64,000 nucleotides of DNA from Cephalotus follicularis (GCA_001972305.1 BDDD01005043.1:46829-110828); one strand, 5' to 3'. Shown: positions 46,310-57,981, numbered from the stretch's first letter. Notes: a model not told the origin generated them from the letters alone. Numbers and translations are program-made.

Positions 46310-46915
46310 CTCTGGAAACACATCTGGAAACTCTTGAACCACAGGATAGTCTTTAGGGTAAGGCTCAAGCTTAGAGACGTCTTTCAAAACAACTAAGAAA
46401 CCCTCAGCGCCCTTAGCTACTAACTTCTGAGCCTTCAAAGCATATACAACTTTAATTTCTTTTCTCGGTTGTGAACCCTGATAAATAAAATCACGCCTAT
46501 CCAAATCCCCAAACAGAATCCTCCGAGCGTGATAATCAATCATAGCTCGATGGCGAACCAACCAATTCATACCCAGAATCATATCAAAGTCATACATATA
46601 AATAGGAAGAAGATCCGTATCATGAATCCGATCATCAAAAACAAGAGGGCAGGCATAAAAGCACTCAGATATCACAACAGATGCCCCTATATGGGTCGAA
46701 AGAACGAGAGCTGGATCAAGTAACTACGAAGGCATACTAAGATGCGTAACAAAAGACCTCACTACAACTGAGTGGGTCATTCCAGTATCATACAAAACAT
46801 AAGCCCTACGGTTACCAACAGAGACAACCTGAAACCGTACCTGGTGCATTAGCAGCTTGCTGTGTCGTGATAGCAAAAACTTGACCTCCCACGTTGCGCT
46901 TTTCAGAGTCTGCAC
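46310..46915 (-). pseudogene. G2 aspartic protease and protease-RT linker
   Basis: The active-site region reads RRAYVLYDTGMTHSVV (usual form ALFDSGASHSFI), so DTG is present. A stop follows at about 46722. The frame resumes with FDMILGMNWLVRHRAMID and then [20 protein letters not shown], the lead into RT. This enzyme would cleave the gag-pol polyprotein in the particle. The NWL in place of DWL and the stop mark it as dead. Confidence 0.9.
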
Positions 46916-46929
46916 TGTTTCCCCTCCTA

Positions 46930-47996
46930 TCCTTTGCTCTAGGATCAGGACAATCTTTCACAAAATGCCTCTTCTATCCACATACAAAGCATGCCCCAAT
47001 GGCCTTGTTGCAAACTCCCACTGGATGCTGTCTACCGTAAGTATCACATCGGGCAATCTGAACATCTTCAGCTCCCTACATCTACCTCTGATCACTACCG
47101 AGTTGTTGTTGTCCTCGGTTATCATTCTTCCTTCTCTGTTTGCCATTTCTGCCCTTACCATGCTGTCCTAGAACTTTGCCCCTGAGAACCTCCCCTATTC
47201 CTCTTCTTTTCATTTTCTTGCCGAGCTGCCTGGAAATCTAAACTCTCCATTTCTATATTCTTCGCTGCGTTCGCCACTTCGGATACATCCGCAAACCTAG
47301 TATTGATCAACTTAGCTCGGAGCTGATAGTGCAACTTCCACTTGAATTTCTCAGCTTGCTCCAGTGCTGTCCCCGCCACGGACCCAGCGAAACTAGTAAG
47401 CCTAGTGAAATGGGTCAGGAACTCCGTAACCGACTCTCCATGTTTCTGTCTTGTATTAATAAACTCTCTAGCATAAGCCTCCTTATCAGCAGCGGGAAAA
47501 TACTGCTGATAGAAGACTTCACAAAAATCTGACAAGTCAAAGCATCGATGTAGTCACCACCCTTAGCCAATCCAAAAGTCTTCCACCACTTTTGAGCATC
47601 ACTTTCTAGCTTAAACACAGCCAACCTCACCTTCTGCTCGTCACCACATCCCAACACATCAAAGATCTTATCCATATGCGCAATCCAATGCTCAGCTTCC
47701 ACAGGAGTCACGGCTAAACTTAAAGACTGCGGCCTCTGTTTCTGGAACCACTCAAGCCAGATATAAACAGGAGTATTGGGCCTATCTCCAGCTTCCCTAC
47801 CAATCTGAACATCAGCTAGAGCTTCATCATCCGCAACTTTCTCCCTACGGCCTTGTCCCAGATTCTGCTGATCCGTCACACGACGTACCTCCTGAGCAAC
47901 TACCTGTCGTACCAATTCTTCCATAGGAGGCTCATTCCTGACTTCTCGTGCCTCAGCTAGGGTAATTCTCTGAGAAGCGTTCCTTGTACGTACCAT
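46930..47996 (-). pseudogene. G2 gag (capsid and nucleocapsid)
   Basis: Start ATG at 47996 (MVRTRNASQR). The first frame holds WIAHMDKIFDVLGCGDEQKV and SDAQKWWKTF, the standard start of plant gypsy gag. A frameshift near 47535 moves to a frame with FYQQYFPAADKEAYAREF, FTRLTSFAG and FKWKLHYQLR. A second shift leads to two zinc knuckles at about 47050-46950: C-x2-YGRQHPVGVC and CFVCG-stop-KRHFVKDCP, with a stop inside the second one. The protein would form the particle and bind element RNA. The leader between this ATG and the PBS is about 150 bases. Confidence 0.9.
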
Positions 47997-48149
47997 CTAT
48001 GAGAAGACACTCAAAACATGAAACACCACAAAGAAACAAAAACCGAAACAGAAGACATAACAAACTGATCATAACAGAAAAGCCTAACCCAAAGTCTACC
48101 CAATCTCACAGGTAAAACCTAGTTAGGTCTTCTAAGGAAACAAAACCTA

Positions 48150-48163
48150 TTCTCTGATACAAC
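48150..48163 (-). promoter_or_regulatory. Degenerate primer binding site of G2
   Basis: TTCTCTGATACAAC is a two-base-changed form of GCTCTGATACCA and lies next to the LTR start at 48168. The close relative at 22083 keeps the exact site. Confidence 0.75.
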
Positions 48164-48167
48164 AATC

Positions 48168-50968
48168 TGTAACACCCCCGGATGGCGAGAGTAGTCACGG
48201 GTCATAATATAGAACATAACATAACATAACATAGCCGAACATAAGCATAACTTTATTAGCTAAAAACGTGGTGGTCAAAACATACCATATCTGGATAACA
48301 TACTGAAAACTGATCGTAAACTGAAAACTTAACATATTCTGAAAACTTAAACATGTTCCAAGGGTCAATTATTAAAAAATAAACCAAAAATAGCTTATTA
48401 TTCATGGCCAGTTCTAACAAAAAACATATAGGGATCACACTCCTAGAGGATCTCGGACATATGGTGGTCATCTTTCCATCACACTTTCCCCCGTTGCTCC
48501 TGATCACCTGCCGCATGGAAACAAAAACGCAACTGAGCAAACCTCAATACGAATAAAGAATGTAAAACAGTAAACGATAATTTAAGCAGTAAATCAGTTT
48601 AAACATTCTTTGAAGTCAAATCCATAATTTCCAAAATATACACAAAAACATAAATTTCATATTGAGACATATAACATATCATATATCAGAACATATATTT
48701 GGCAAGGGAGACGCTAATTCCACATGGCCATTAGAATTGAAGTGTACGACACTACACAAGTCAATTTTCATATCATATCAAACATTGCATATCTTCATAC
48801 GTATGCCATATACTAGAATCTATTCATACGCCTCTATCATACATAGCGGATCCATAAATCCACCTAAGGGGATTTATTGATAACATAGAGAGACGCCGTA
48901 GACTAATCACATCGCTACGGAAGTTCATGTCGTTGTGCCAAGCCTACGACATGCCTATGGTACGCCCCATAGGTGGGTAAAAATACTCAGTATTTTATCA
49001 TTTTGAAAACATTGATTTATCATAATCAATTTTAAAATCCACGCAAACATGCCTTTTTTGAAACATATTCAAAAATCGTTAACAAACGATATCATAAAAT
49101 ACATTTCATAATCGGAACATCAACTCATTTATTTCCACTATAAAGAGATGATCATAGCATAGCTCATAACATATCATAGCATAAGTATAAAGTCAGGAAC
49201 ATTCAATTCATAAAATGTCAAAATTGACTTTATTTCAGAACATATCAAAATCTTAAAACGTAACCGAGTTCATAAAACTGACGAAATATAGCAAAGAAAC
49301 GAATATTCATTCATAATACAAAAATGAATTTTGTTCGATAAAATCGAAGAGAGTGTCAAAGAGCAGAATATCCGTACTTTATGCGCTTGCAGAAAAGACT
49401 TACAAAAAGACTGATTAATTTTTAACTGCCCTTCGAAGCACAACAATCTAAAAGACATAAAACCATTTATATAAGGGTCTGAAAAACATTGAGGGCATAA
49501 AACAGATTTATAACAGTGTTTAGGACAGACCCCGATTAAACAGAAATACAAACAGACCAAGAAAATTAAAAACAGAAATTGCCTAGGCAAAACAGCCGAC
49601 TGTTACAGAGCTCCAACCAACTGTTGGAAGCTTGGCAGTCGATTATGCAATAGGGCCAGCCGACTACACAAACTGGACTGCAGCTAGTCGACTGTGACAT
49701 GGATCTAGTCGACTGTGCAAGGCAAAGCAGTCGACCGATTCATAAGGTAGTCGACTACTCAACATACAACAGCCGACTGTTCTGGACGACAGAACAGCAG
49801 AAACTTAACAATTTTTATGCAGAAACCTATCAAACTTGAATAAAATTATACCAAAGGCCTATAAACATTTTCCTAAGACATTATGTGGCATTTAAACAGT
49901 ATAAAAACACAGAATTTACATGTACATATGACCAGTGGCTAACCCAAAGGAAAAAGAGTGTGATTTCTAAACACATGTATACATATTTTAATCCAAATTT
50001 CTGTCCACTACCATTAACAGATACCAAACCAGATTACACAACCCTTTCATGATGCTAAAAACATCTTGACTGCCTCATAAACCATGGCAGAATACAAAGA
50101 TAGGAATAAAAACAACTGTAACAGCCTATATGCATACAAAACCGAATAACAATGCGGAACAAACCATCACAGCAAGGATTACTAACCTGCAATGGTATTA
50201 CAAACATAGAAACCGTATGAAGAAATACCACAATTTCAATGATCACTCGGCTGTACAAAGGTACAAAGAGAAGAGGAAAACAAGACAATATGCAATGCCT
50301 CAAGACCAGCAAAAGGAAAACATAACCCAACAGAATAACAAAAGATTGAATTTACAAGTTACAAACCTGACTTTTGATGAAGAAATCGTACGAAGAACCA
50401 AAACAAATTCCCAGAATGCAAAATCGGCAGTGGCTTACAATAGAGGAGAGAGTAGTATAAAAACATAGGCAATGGCACTCTTTAAACGGAAATAGGAGAC
50501 CAAAACGGTAGGGATATGGAAAGAAGATATAACAGCTGATTAGATGAGGAAAAGGGGGAAGAAAACGTGTAAGGGAGTTAAGAGTGGGAGAGATCATCGG
50601 GAGAGATAGAGAGAGGAGAGAGAGACAGGTGGGAGAGGGAGAGATACGAGTGAGATAGGAGAGAGATAAGAAAGGCAAAAAAAAAATAGAAAATAGAAAA
50701 TGAAAATATTTTATTTTAATAAGTTTTGAAAATTGTAAAAATTAGAAATTATGAAAGTTAATTTATTTTAAAAAATGACATAAGCATAAACCCATCCACA
50801 AAGAATATTCATACCCACATATCCAAAATTCAGACTGGTATAAGTCAGCCGAAAACACATAGGCCCATAACAGGGTAAACGAACTTCATAACAAAACAAA
50901 ATAAAAGCCCTAAAACAAACAGATTAAAAAGTCTGTAAAACATGCATACGAACAAACAGGGTATTACA
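48168..50968 (-). mobile_element. G2 5' LTR
   Basis: 2801 bases, TGTAACACCCCC to GGGTATTACA, aligned with 40576-43396 and visibly similar along its length with scattered substitutions and small indels. It holds the counterpart palindrome array at 49585-49795. Confidence 0.9.
49585..49795. repeat. GTCGAC-palindrome array, CAGYCGACTG type (G2 5' LTR)
   Basis: CAGCCGACTG near 49592 and 49780 are intact, with CAACCAACTG, CAGTCGATTA, CAGCCGACTA, TAGTCGACTG and others between. Some units intact in the partner LTR are decayed here and vice versa. Confidence 0.9.
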
Positions 50969-51700
50969 ATCATGCCATCTATAAGAAATGGGTAGCAGAT
51001 GAAAAGAAAGTTAGAAGCTACCTAATGGCATCAATGAGCATTACCCTAAAGGTCCTGCATGAATCAATGCAAGACTCTAGGGCTATTCTCCTACATCTCC
51101 ATGAGTTATACGGAGAGAATAGTAGGAACGCTCAGTTTTAGCTCACTGTAGAGTTGTATGATGCAAAGATGGTTGAAGGATCTTTAGTAAATGATCATGT
51201 GCTCAAGATGATCAATGCGATTGAACGTATTACAAATCTAGGCATCATTCAGGATGCTGAACTAAGCACAGATCTGATCCTTCATTCACTTCTACCTTCG
51301 TTCTTTGGTTTCATCACAATTTTTAACATGAATAGGACAACAACTACTATGGATGACCTCCTAAACATGCTGAGGGAAGTGGAAGTGAATATGTATAAGG
51401 GCAAGGCGCCTGTCATGATTGTAGGTCAGTCCTGTAGGCCCAAGAGGAAGGACAAGTCCGCCTCTACAAAGGGGAATGCTAAAAGTGGGACACTGCCACC
51501 ACGACTGGCAGCTTTCAAACCAGGGGTAGCCAAACCACCAAGTCAGGCAAAGCAGCAAGTTGTTACTACGCCAGATACTATTTCAAGAGTTACACCTACT
51601 GAGGAGTCTACCTTAGAGCCTCCTGCTAAGGGACTGTGCTTCTACTGCGGAAAGCCAGGACATTGAAAAAGGAAATGTGTGACATTCCTAAAATCAATTG
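50969..51700 (+). pseudogene. Copia C0 gag, main part
   Basis: Continues from 40575 with HAIYKKWVADEKKVRSYLMA. A stop replaces Q after NSRNAQF, then a 170-residue open frame (from 51154) has YDAKMVEGSLVNDHVLKMIN, LSTDLILHSLLPSF and LNMLREVEVN, the standard copia gag core (UBN2 type). It ends with a zinc knuckle CFYCGKPGH, where the next W codon has become TGA. Gag would form the particle and bind RNA. This is the longest coding remnant of gag in C0. Confidence 0.9.
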
Positions 51701-52306
51701 GCAAAGGTATGCCTTACTTGTCTTACATAGAGGTGAACTTGTATATTCTTGATTTGTCTTCCTAGATTTTAGACAATGGATGTAGTACTCACATATGTTC
51801 TAATTTGTCGGCCCTCATAAACAAAAGAAACCTTGAGAAGGGTGAGGGAGATCTACAGCTTGCTAATGGCTCTATTGTTGAAGCCATGGCTGCAAGATCA
51901 TTATGTTGCCTTCGGGCCAGAGCTTTGTACTTAAACAATGCATTTATTCACCTCAAATTTTACATAATATCATATCCATTCCAGCACTAGACGTTGAAGG
52001 TTTTCAAATAATTTTTAAGGACAAGTGTTGTACCGTTTTAATGAATGATGTGATATATGCAAAATGTTTCCTTCATGATGGATTATATTTATTGAATAAA
52101 CATGAGATTGTTTTCAATATGAAAAATGACAATAAAAGAAAGAGAGATGAAAGTAATCAATCTTACCTATGGCACTGTAGACTTGGTCATATTTGTGAGA
52201 AAAGAGTGCGCCGATTGATCTCGGATGGATACTTTGATTTTTCAGAGTATCAACCATTTCCAACTTGTGAACCCTATCTGAAAGGAAAAAGGACCAAATC
52301 TCTCTT
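51701..52306 (+). pseudogene. Copia C0 protease and pre-integrase domain
   Basis: ILDNGCSTHIC near 51770 takes the place of the protease active-site stretch (usual DTGCGSHIC), so the catalytic T-G pair reads N-G. A frameshift near 51910 leads to an open frame with LHDGLYLLN, then YLWHCRLGHICEKRVRRLIS, the GAG-pre-integrase domain, and FPTCEPYLKGK, the zinc-binding end. The frame runs into the solo LTR at 52307 and its last ~35 codons are LTR sequence, not protein. The active-site change and the shift make it inactive. Confidence 0.85.
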
Positions 52307-52833
52307 TGATGGGAATGTGTGGCAACCTTTAACTAAGAAACTTGTATGCGGAAATTGCAAGTTAAGCAATGAAACTAAACAATCACACAAGAACAATAAA
52401 TTAAAGAGATAAGGGATAGAAGGTTTGCAAACAAATTTATAGTGGTTCGGCAAATCCGTGCCTACGTCCACTTTCTCAAGACCTCTTGAGTTTCCACTAG
52501 AATCCCCTAACAACCTTTGATTTTCGGCTTACGGGTGCAAATCAAACAAACCACCTTACAATTGATTTTGGGTTCCGGGTGCAAATCAATAAACACCTTA
52601 CAAGGGTTCACTCCCCTCAAATACAATGAATGATAGATAGATTGGTTTTGTGTTTACAATAACCTCTTGAAGGTTGGGTATGAAAGTTGTAGCTTAGTTA
52701 CAAGCTTTGGATATGAAAGTGTAAAACTCTAGCTTGTTGTCTTTCTCTTTTGTTTGTAGATGTGCAAGTTGAGATTTTGGGATTGGATGTTCAAATCTTG
52801 TGTTCAAGTCTCTCAAATCTTGTTTCTTGGCCT

Positions 52834-52843
52834 CTATATATAG
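52834..52843 (-). promoter_or_regulatory. TATA box of solo SIRE-type LTR
   Basis: CTATATATAG in the middle of the LTR, in the same place relative to the conserved GAGGGGAGTGAA block as the TATA at 3183. Confidence 0.55.
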
Positions 52844-52960
52844 CTTCATTTATTCATTTAGTTTCTAGCCGCTGGTGAAGAAATAGAGCCGTTGGAGAAG
52901 TGTTGGAAGTTGTTGCATAAAGAATGGCTCTTTAAAACAAGTTCTGACATTGTTCCAGCA

Positions 52961-53232
52961 GTCCAAAGCGTCGACGGAGTAGCCTTAAGCGTCGACGGTC
53001 ATGTGACCATTGGGGATCTCAATTTGAATCTTCAGGTCAAAGCGCAGACGTCAACATGTTGGAGTCGACTGCCAGACTTAAAGAGTCGACGCTTAGCCTC
53101 AAGAGTCGACGCTTTGTCAGTTTTGTAAATGCCATTTTGTTCTCTGCCACAAATGGTAGACGCTTTGCACAAAGAGTCGACGCTTTGTACCTCAAAGAGC
53201 AGACACTTTGATCAAAGAGTCGACGCTTTGCT
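52961..53232. repeat. GTCGAC-palindrome array, mixed AGAGTCGACGCTT type
   Basis: About ten units: AAGCGTCGACGGA, AAGCGTCGACGGT, CAGACGTCAACAT, GGAGTCGACTGCC, AAGAGTCGACGCTT (several), and decayed ones. Most have hybrid flanks (AGAG on one side, CGCTT on the other), and one unit is the CGACTGCC form typical of the other array class. Confidence 0.85.
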
Positions 53233-53358
53233 CTGTTTTTGTACTTCTTTGTTTTGCTTATATCTTTTCTTGCACAGAAAGTTTCTTGCACATAAAGTAG
53301 CAAAGTTAAATGCAAATTTGTAATCATTAAACCTTAGGATTGAGACTAAAAGTCAACA

Positions 53359-54120
53359 CTCTTCACATGGAAAGGGGAAAGGTCCCTAGAACTGTTAGGT
53401 CTAGTGCACACTGATGTGTGTGGACCAATGACAGTGGATGTCGAAGGTGGATATTTCTACTTCATAACTTTTACTGATGATCATTCTCGGTTTGGTGATT
53501 TATACCTAATGCGGTACAAATCTGAAGCCTTTGATAAATTTAAAGAATTCAAACTAGAAGTAGAAAAATAGACTGGAAAAAGTCTGAAGACACTTCGATT
53601 AGATCGAGGTGGTTAGTATCTCTCCAATGAGTTCTTGACTTAACTCATAGATAATGAGATTGTCTCTCAGTGGATGCCTCCTAGAACACCACATCATAAT
53701 GGTGTGTCTGAAAGGAGAAATCGCACCTTGATTGACATGGTACGAAGCATGATGAGTGATGCTCAACTTCCACTATCTTGTTGGGGTTATGCCTTGGAGA
53801 CTACTGTTCTCATATTAAACAAGACTCCAGCAAAATCTGCTCCCAAGACTCCAAATGAGATATGGAATGAGAAGAAAACCTTAGTTATTTGAGAATACGG
53901 GGCTGCCCTACATATGTGAAGCAGGCAGCAACAGATAAATTGGACTCTCGGTCCATAAAATGTAAACTTGTGGGATATCCTAAAGAAACAAGAGGATATT
54001 ATTTCTATTACCCGCCTGATAAAAAGGTGTTTGTGGCCAGGCAAGCTACCTTTATTGAGAAGGACTTCCAGTTGGAAGACAGTAGTGGAAGTATGATAGA
54101 GTTGGATGAGTAATCTACAG
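53359..54120 (+). pseudogene. Copia C0 integrase
   Basis: The core opens LLGLVHTDVCGPM (first catalytic D) and ITFTDDHSRFGDLYLM, then TLRLDRGG followed by a stop in place of E (second D in DRGG), then MPPRTPHHNGVSERRNRTLI with the catalytic E in SERRN. It continues CWGYALETTVLILN and, after a frameshift near 53890, GCPTYVKQAATDKLDSRSIK and KLVGYPKETRGYYFY, the normal C-terminal part. The three catalytic residues are present but at least three stops and one shift break it. It would have inserted the element DNA. Confidence 0.9.
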
Positions 54121-54149
54121 CACCACAAATTGGGGACCTATCCACTCAT

Positions 54150-55476
54150 GTTCAAACTAATGAGCCTGAAACATCAGCAACCACAGACACACAACCTCTG
54201 CATTGAACTACCCGAATACCTAGGGAACTAGAGAGATACTATGGTAGTTTTCTCATTGAGGGAACCCAAGAGGTAAACCCCATGAATGATGATCCGGTTA
54301 GCTACAAACAGGCCATATTAGATATGGACTCGGAGAAGTGGCTTAAAGCCATGAATTTCGAAATGGAATCCATGTACTCCAACCAAGATTGGAATCTAGT
54401 GGATGCACCCGAAGGAGTTAAACCCTTAGGTTGAAAATCGATTTTTAAAAGGAAACTTTGAGATGATGGGAAGGTGAAAACCTTCAAAGCTACGCTGATA
54501 GCCAAAGGGTAAAATCAACGGGAAGGGATTAATTATGAAGAGACTTTCTACCCAGTATCCAAGCTTAAATCCATTTAGATTTTACTTGCTATAGCTGCAC
54601 ATCTTGACTATGAGATATGGAAAATGGATATGAAAACTACCTTCCTTAATGGAAACATTGATGAAGACATATATATGACCCAACCTGAGGGTTTCATATC
54701 CACTAGTAAGGACCAGAAAGTGTGCAAACTTCAAAAGTCCATTTGTGGAATAAAGCAAGCTTTGAGAAGCTGGAACATCCGATTCGATGAAACAATCAAA
54801 GAGTTTGGTTTCATAAAGAATCGATATGAACTCTGTGTGTACAAAAAGCTTAGTGGGAGATCAGTGACTTTTGTGATCTTGTACGTTGATGACATACTCC
54901 TTATCGAAAATGATGTGATCATGTTGTCCAGTGTAAAGGCCTGGTTATCCATAGTTTTCTCCATAAAAGAATTAGGAGAAGCTTCCTATATCCTAGGTAT
55001 AAAGGTCTATCGGGATAGATCAAAAAGGATTATAGGATTATCCCAGTCTTTGTATATTGTCATAGTGCTTAAGCATTTTGGCATGAAAATTTCTAAGAGA
55101 GGTTACCTGCCTCTCTGTCATGGGATTTCACTTTCTAAGATGTTGTCTCCCAAGACATCTGAAGAAAGACAAAGGATGATGCATATTCCTTATGCTTGGG
55201 CAATTGGAAGTATCATGTATGCTATGCTTTGCACCAAACCAGATATCGCCTACGTTGTAAGTGTTACAAGCAAATATCAGTCAGATCCAGGTGAGAAACA
55301 CTAGAAAGCTGTCAAGGATATCCTTAAGTACCTTAATAGGACTAAAGATTTATTCCTAATATATGGAGGAAAAGGTTTGAAGATTGAGGGTTATACAGAC
55401 TCTAATTTTCAAACATATGTGGATGATTCAAAGTCAACATCGGGGTTTGTATTCACCTTGAATGGTGGTGCAGTGA
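54150..55476 (+). pseudogene. Copia C0 reverse transcriptase and RNase H start
   Basis: Early RT is broken by stops near 54433, 54468, 54510 and 54575. A 226-residue frame from 54624 has MDMKTTFLNGNIDEDIYM, KLQKSICGIKQALRSW, VILYVDDILLIEND (the catalytic YVDD), LGEASYILGIKVYRDRS, LSQSLYI and PYAWAIGSIMYAMLCTKPDI, all standard for copia RT. After a stop in GEKHW the RNase H begins LKYLNRTKDLFLIYGG and GYTDSNFQTYVDDSKSTSGF, and is cut by the solo LTR at 55477. Confidence 0.95.
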
Positions 55477-55925
55477 TGTAACACCCCCGATCTGTGGGAG
55501 TCGCCACAGTCCATAATACCAAAACTAAACAGATCACATCATGTTAAAAAGGTTCATCTTTATTAAAAACGTGATGGTTTAAAGCACATCCATAACATAC
55601 AAAAACTGATCATAACTGAAATTTATGCAAAATCCAAAAGTCTTAAACTGAAATAACACATTATATAATTATCGGGTTCCACTATGACCACATTGTTTTT
55701 AATAAAATAATTTTGGATTGAAATAAGAATTTATAAAACCCAACATAGCATAACATACCCAAATATCGGACCGGTATCATACCGCACAATTCACATAAAC
55801 CCGAATCGTCGGGTAACCGGACTTTTAAAATTAAACAAAATTAAAAGCCCGAAAACACAAATATAATATCCGTAAAATATTTATGATTCCGTAAAAATAT
55901 ATTTACGAACGAACCGGGTATTACA
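55477..55925 (-). mobile_element. Solo chromovirus LTR, internally deleted
   Basis: 449 bases, TGTAACACCCCCGATC to GGGTATTACA on the plus strand, with an exact target duplication AGTGA (55472-55476 and 55926-55930). It is the same family as the LTR piece at 22100 (shared GATCTGTGGGAGTCGCCA). At about 55694 the text jumps from the first part of the LTR to the last, so more than 1 kb is missing compared with related LTRs, including any palindrome array. Confidence 0.9.
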
Positions 55926-56276
55926 AGTGAGCTGGAATAGTCCCAAATAGCCTACCACTGCAGATTCAGTTACAGAAGCTGGATACATTGCGGCTTCAAA
56001 AGTTTCCAAGGAAGGTGTATGGATGAATAAGTTCATCAAAGATTTGGGTGTAGTTCCTGACATTGATGATCCGATATTTTTATACGGTGACAAAAATGGA
56101 GCGATAGCGCGAGCCAAGGAACCAAGATCATATTCAAAATCTAAACACATTCTCAGGTGCTTTCACCTTATACGTGAGATCGTTGATCGTGGAGATATAA
56201 AAGTGGAGCATGTACCACGGGAAGACAACACTGCAGACCCACTTACTAAAGCATTACAAAAGGCGGTCTTTGACTG
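55926..56276 (+). pseudogene. Copia C0 RNase H C-terminus
   Basis: Continues from 55476: after the target duplication the text reads SWNSPK, a stop, PTTADSVTEAGYIAASK, then GVWMNKFIKDLGVVPDI, DKNGAIARAKEPRSYSKSKH and VEHVPREDNTADPLTKAL. These are the usual closing motifs of copia pol. It ends at a TGA at 56274-56276. One stop is visible in this part. Confidence 0.9.
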
Positions 56277-56325
56277 ACACCTGGATGCTATGGGTGTGAG
56301 ACACTACGGCAACTAGCTTTAGTCC

Positions 56326-56337
56326 TTAGTGGGAGAT
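56326..56337 (+). promoter_or_regulatory. Polypurine tract of C0
   Basis: TTAGTGGGAGAT lies immediately before the LTR start TGTTAGAG at 56338, a typical plant copia arrangement. Confidence 0.85.
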
Positions 56338-57981
56338 TGTTAGAGATAAAGTCCTGCAAGCTAGTGCAGAGCTTGCATTTACTTTATCTTGTATATAACA
56401 ATTCATATTCAATAGAGATGTTTATATTTTATCATCGGCTATGAGTACAATATTTTAATGCATCTTTAATTAATAATAAATGAATGTCCTGGAATAAGGT
56501 TAGAGAACCATGTTCATGATGAGATCATGATGTGAGAGTTGGAATCTCGACATACTTTATTTCTAATCTTCCTAGTTATAGGATTGATGCTCAGGGCATG
56601 ATCAATCAACATAAACCAGCACGTACTGTCAGATCGGTAAGTTGAGGGTGACTGATCTCATACTCGCTCACATGGTCCATGCTATGACAACTACATGGGT
56701 TCTCGTCGATTAATTAATGAGTTCACTAAAGGTGACTGGAAAATAGAATATATGTATGGACTTTTACTTGTCAGACAGAATTATAGAATATCTTTGGACA
56801 TGAGCCATCACTGGATATCCTGTACATAGGGTGATGTGTTTAAATACATCTTCAATGAAATGTATACAGGCATTAGTTGGACATAGTACTCTTATGTACG
56901 GAGACATGTGAACGTGCAATAATGAATCCATTGCTTCTACTAAAAGAAGATTATGCTCAGGATGATTTTCATTGGAGATTTAGTGTCTGGCATGGCTAGC
57001 CATGATATCAAGTGTTTGATATCATTGGTGAGATATTAGAGGGGACCTCTAATATTATTTAAGGCTGACGAAAGAAAATCATTTAGCTAAAGATTAAGTT
57101 ATTAGGGTCTAACATATTCCGTTCCCTATATTTAATCAGAGCATTGACAGTGGATGGACTATACGTGCATGTACCTGTAAATCGTGGTTTGCAGATAATT
57201 CATATTATCTGGGGGTTGTTATGCATTGCTAGATGTCGATGTTGATCGTTAGGATGCCCGAGATTAAATTGATAATTAATCATGGAAGAAAAGAATTAAA
57301 AGAGTTTTAATTTGAAAGGTCCGAGAGGGTGTTTTCCTTTTATGTGATAATAAATACATAAATGGATAATCGTGGGTTTCACGTTTTAATCCTACGGCCA
57401 GCGTAATAATGAACCCATAGGATCACACACAATACAAGCTGAAATTTCCAACACCGTATGAGAGAAAAATAATTAGGATAATTATTTCGTAATTATATTT
57501 AATGAGATTAAATGTCCTTCATGTGATTAAGGAAAGTAAGTAATCTTTTTGGAAAGAAAGACAATTTATGCTAAGTAGGATACTTGGCTAAAATAGGAGA
57601 TTGAGAAAATTAGTGTGTTTAATACATTTTTTGGCTAGCACCAACAAAGAAGAACACATTTTCTTCTTCTCTAGCCGTTCCTATTCTTCTCTCAACTAGA
57701 AAAATGCAGTGACTTGAAGATCAAGATTTGAAGGCTTGAACGAAGCCTGGTGTTGGAGATTAAAAGCTTGGTGTGGATACCTTGGAGACCTGCTAGTCTT
57801 GGAGGCTAGAACCAGTGTCAGTCAAGCAAGGAATCTGCCCAATCTTGGAAGCAAGGACCCGCACAAACAAGGAAGGAGCTGATCCATCTTGTGAGTTATT
57901 TCTGCCCGCTCCTCCTTATTTGATATATGTATTTCTGACTGTATATATATGCTCAAAGTTCTTGGATTGAACCTTGTGGCT
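56338..57981 (+). mobile_element. Copia C0 3' LTR, right limit approximate
   Basis: Starts TGTTAGAGATAAAGTCCTGC. About 1.6 kb of non-coding sequence follows, with a CTTCTTCTCTAGCC block near 57660 and a TTGGAAGCAAGGACC region. It is distantly like the minus-strand LTRs of the 19-34 kb array read in reverse. The right end is placed where text resembling the start of such an LTR in the opposite direction begins (TGTTGATCATG at 57982); no target duplication was found. Confidence 0.55.

Larger units (their letters stand above)
40576..50968 (-). mobile_element. Ty3/gypsy chromovirus G2, full structure, decayed ORFs
   Basis: Two similar LTRs (40576-43396 and 48168-50968), a degenerate PBS next to the right LTR, a purine tract next to the left LTR, and gag, protease, RT, RNase H, integrase and chromodomain in standard order on the minus strand. 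Right target duplication ATCAT (50969-50973); the left one and the first bases of the left LTR seem lost in a deletion of about 8 bases, since C0 gag text breaks at GAAGGAA and the LTR resumes at ACACCCCC. Chromodomain form and gene order suggest the Tekay/Del chromovirus group, an inference. Scattered stops and shifts disable every ORF. Confidence 0.9.
52307..53358 (-). mobile_element. Solo SIRE-type copia LTR, minus orientation
   Basis: 1052 bases, TGATGGG at the left and GTCAACA at the right; on the minus strand it reads TGTTGAC...CCCATCA. The target duplication CTCTT is exact (52302-52306 and 53359-53363), and the C0 frame joins cleanly across it (KSLF then TWKGER). On the minus strand a TATA box (CTATATATAG, 52834-52843) lies about 120 bases downstream of the palindrome array. 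Its R/U5 part matches the LTR at 2581-3402. ORFs inside it are chance. Confidence 0.95.
3403..57981 (+). mobile_element. Copia element C0, decayed and split by four insertions
   Basis: A plus-strand Ty1/copia element in the usual order gag, protease, integrase, RT, RNase H. Its pieces are 3403-3991 plus 40376-40575 (leader and gag start), 50969-52306, 53359-55476, 55926-56337 and the 3' LTR from 56338. When the insertions and one copy of each target duplication are removed, the flanks join in the expected protein context at each site. Every domain has stops or frameshifts. No matching 5' LTR is seen: left of 3403 there is a SIRE-type LTR instead, so C0 is 5'-truncated or its LTR was lost by recombination. 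The RT box is YVDD. The LTR is related to that of the minus-strand copia array at 19-34 kb. The right limit of the 3' LTR is approximate. Confidence 0.7.
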
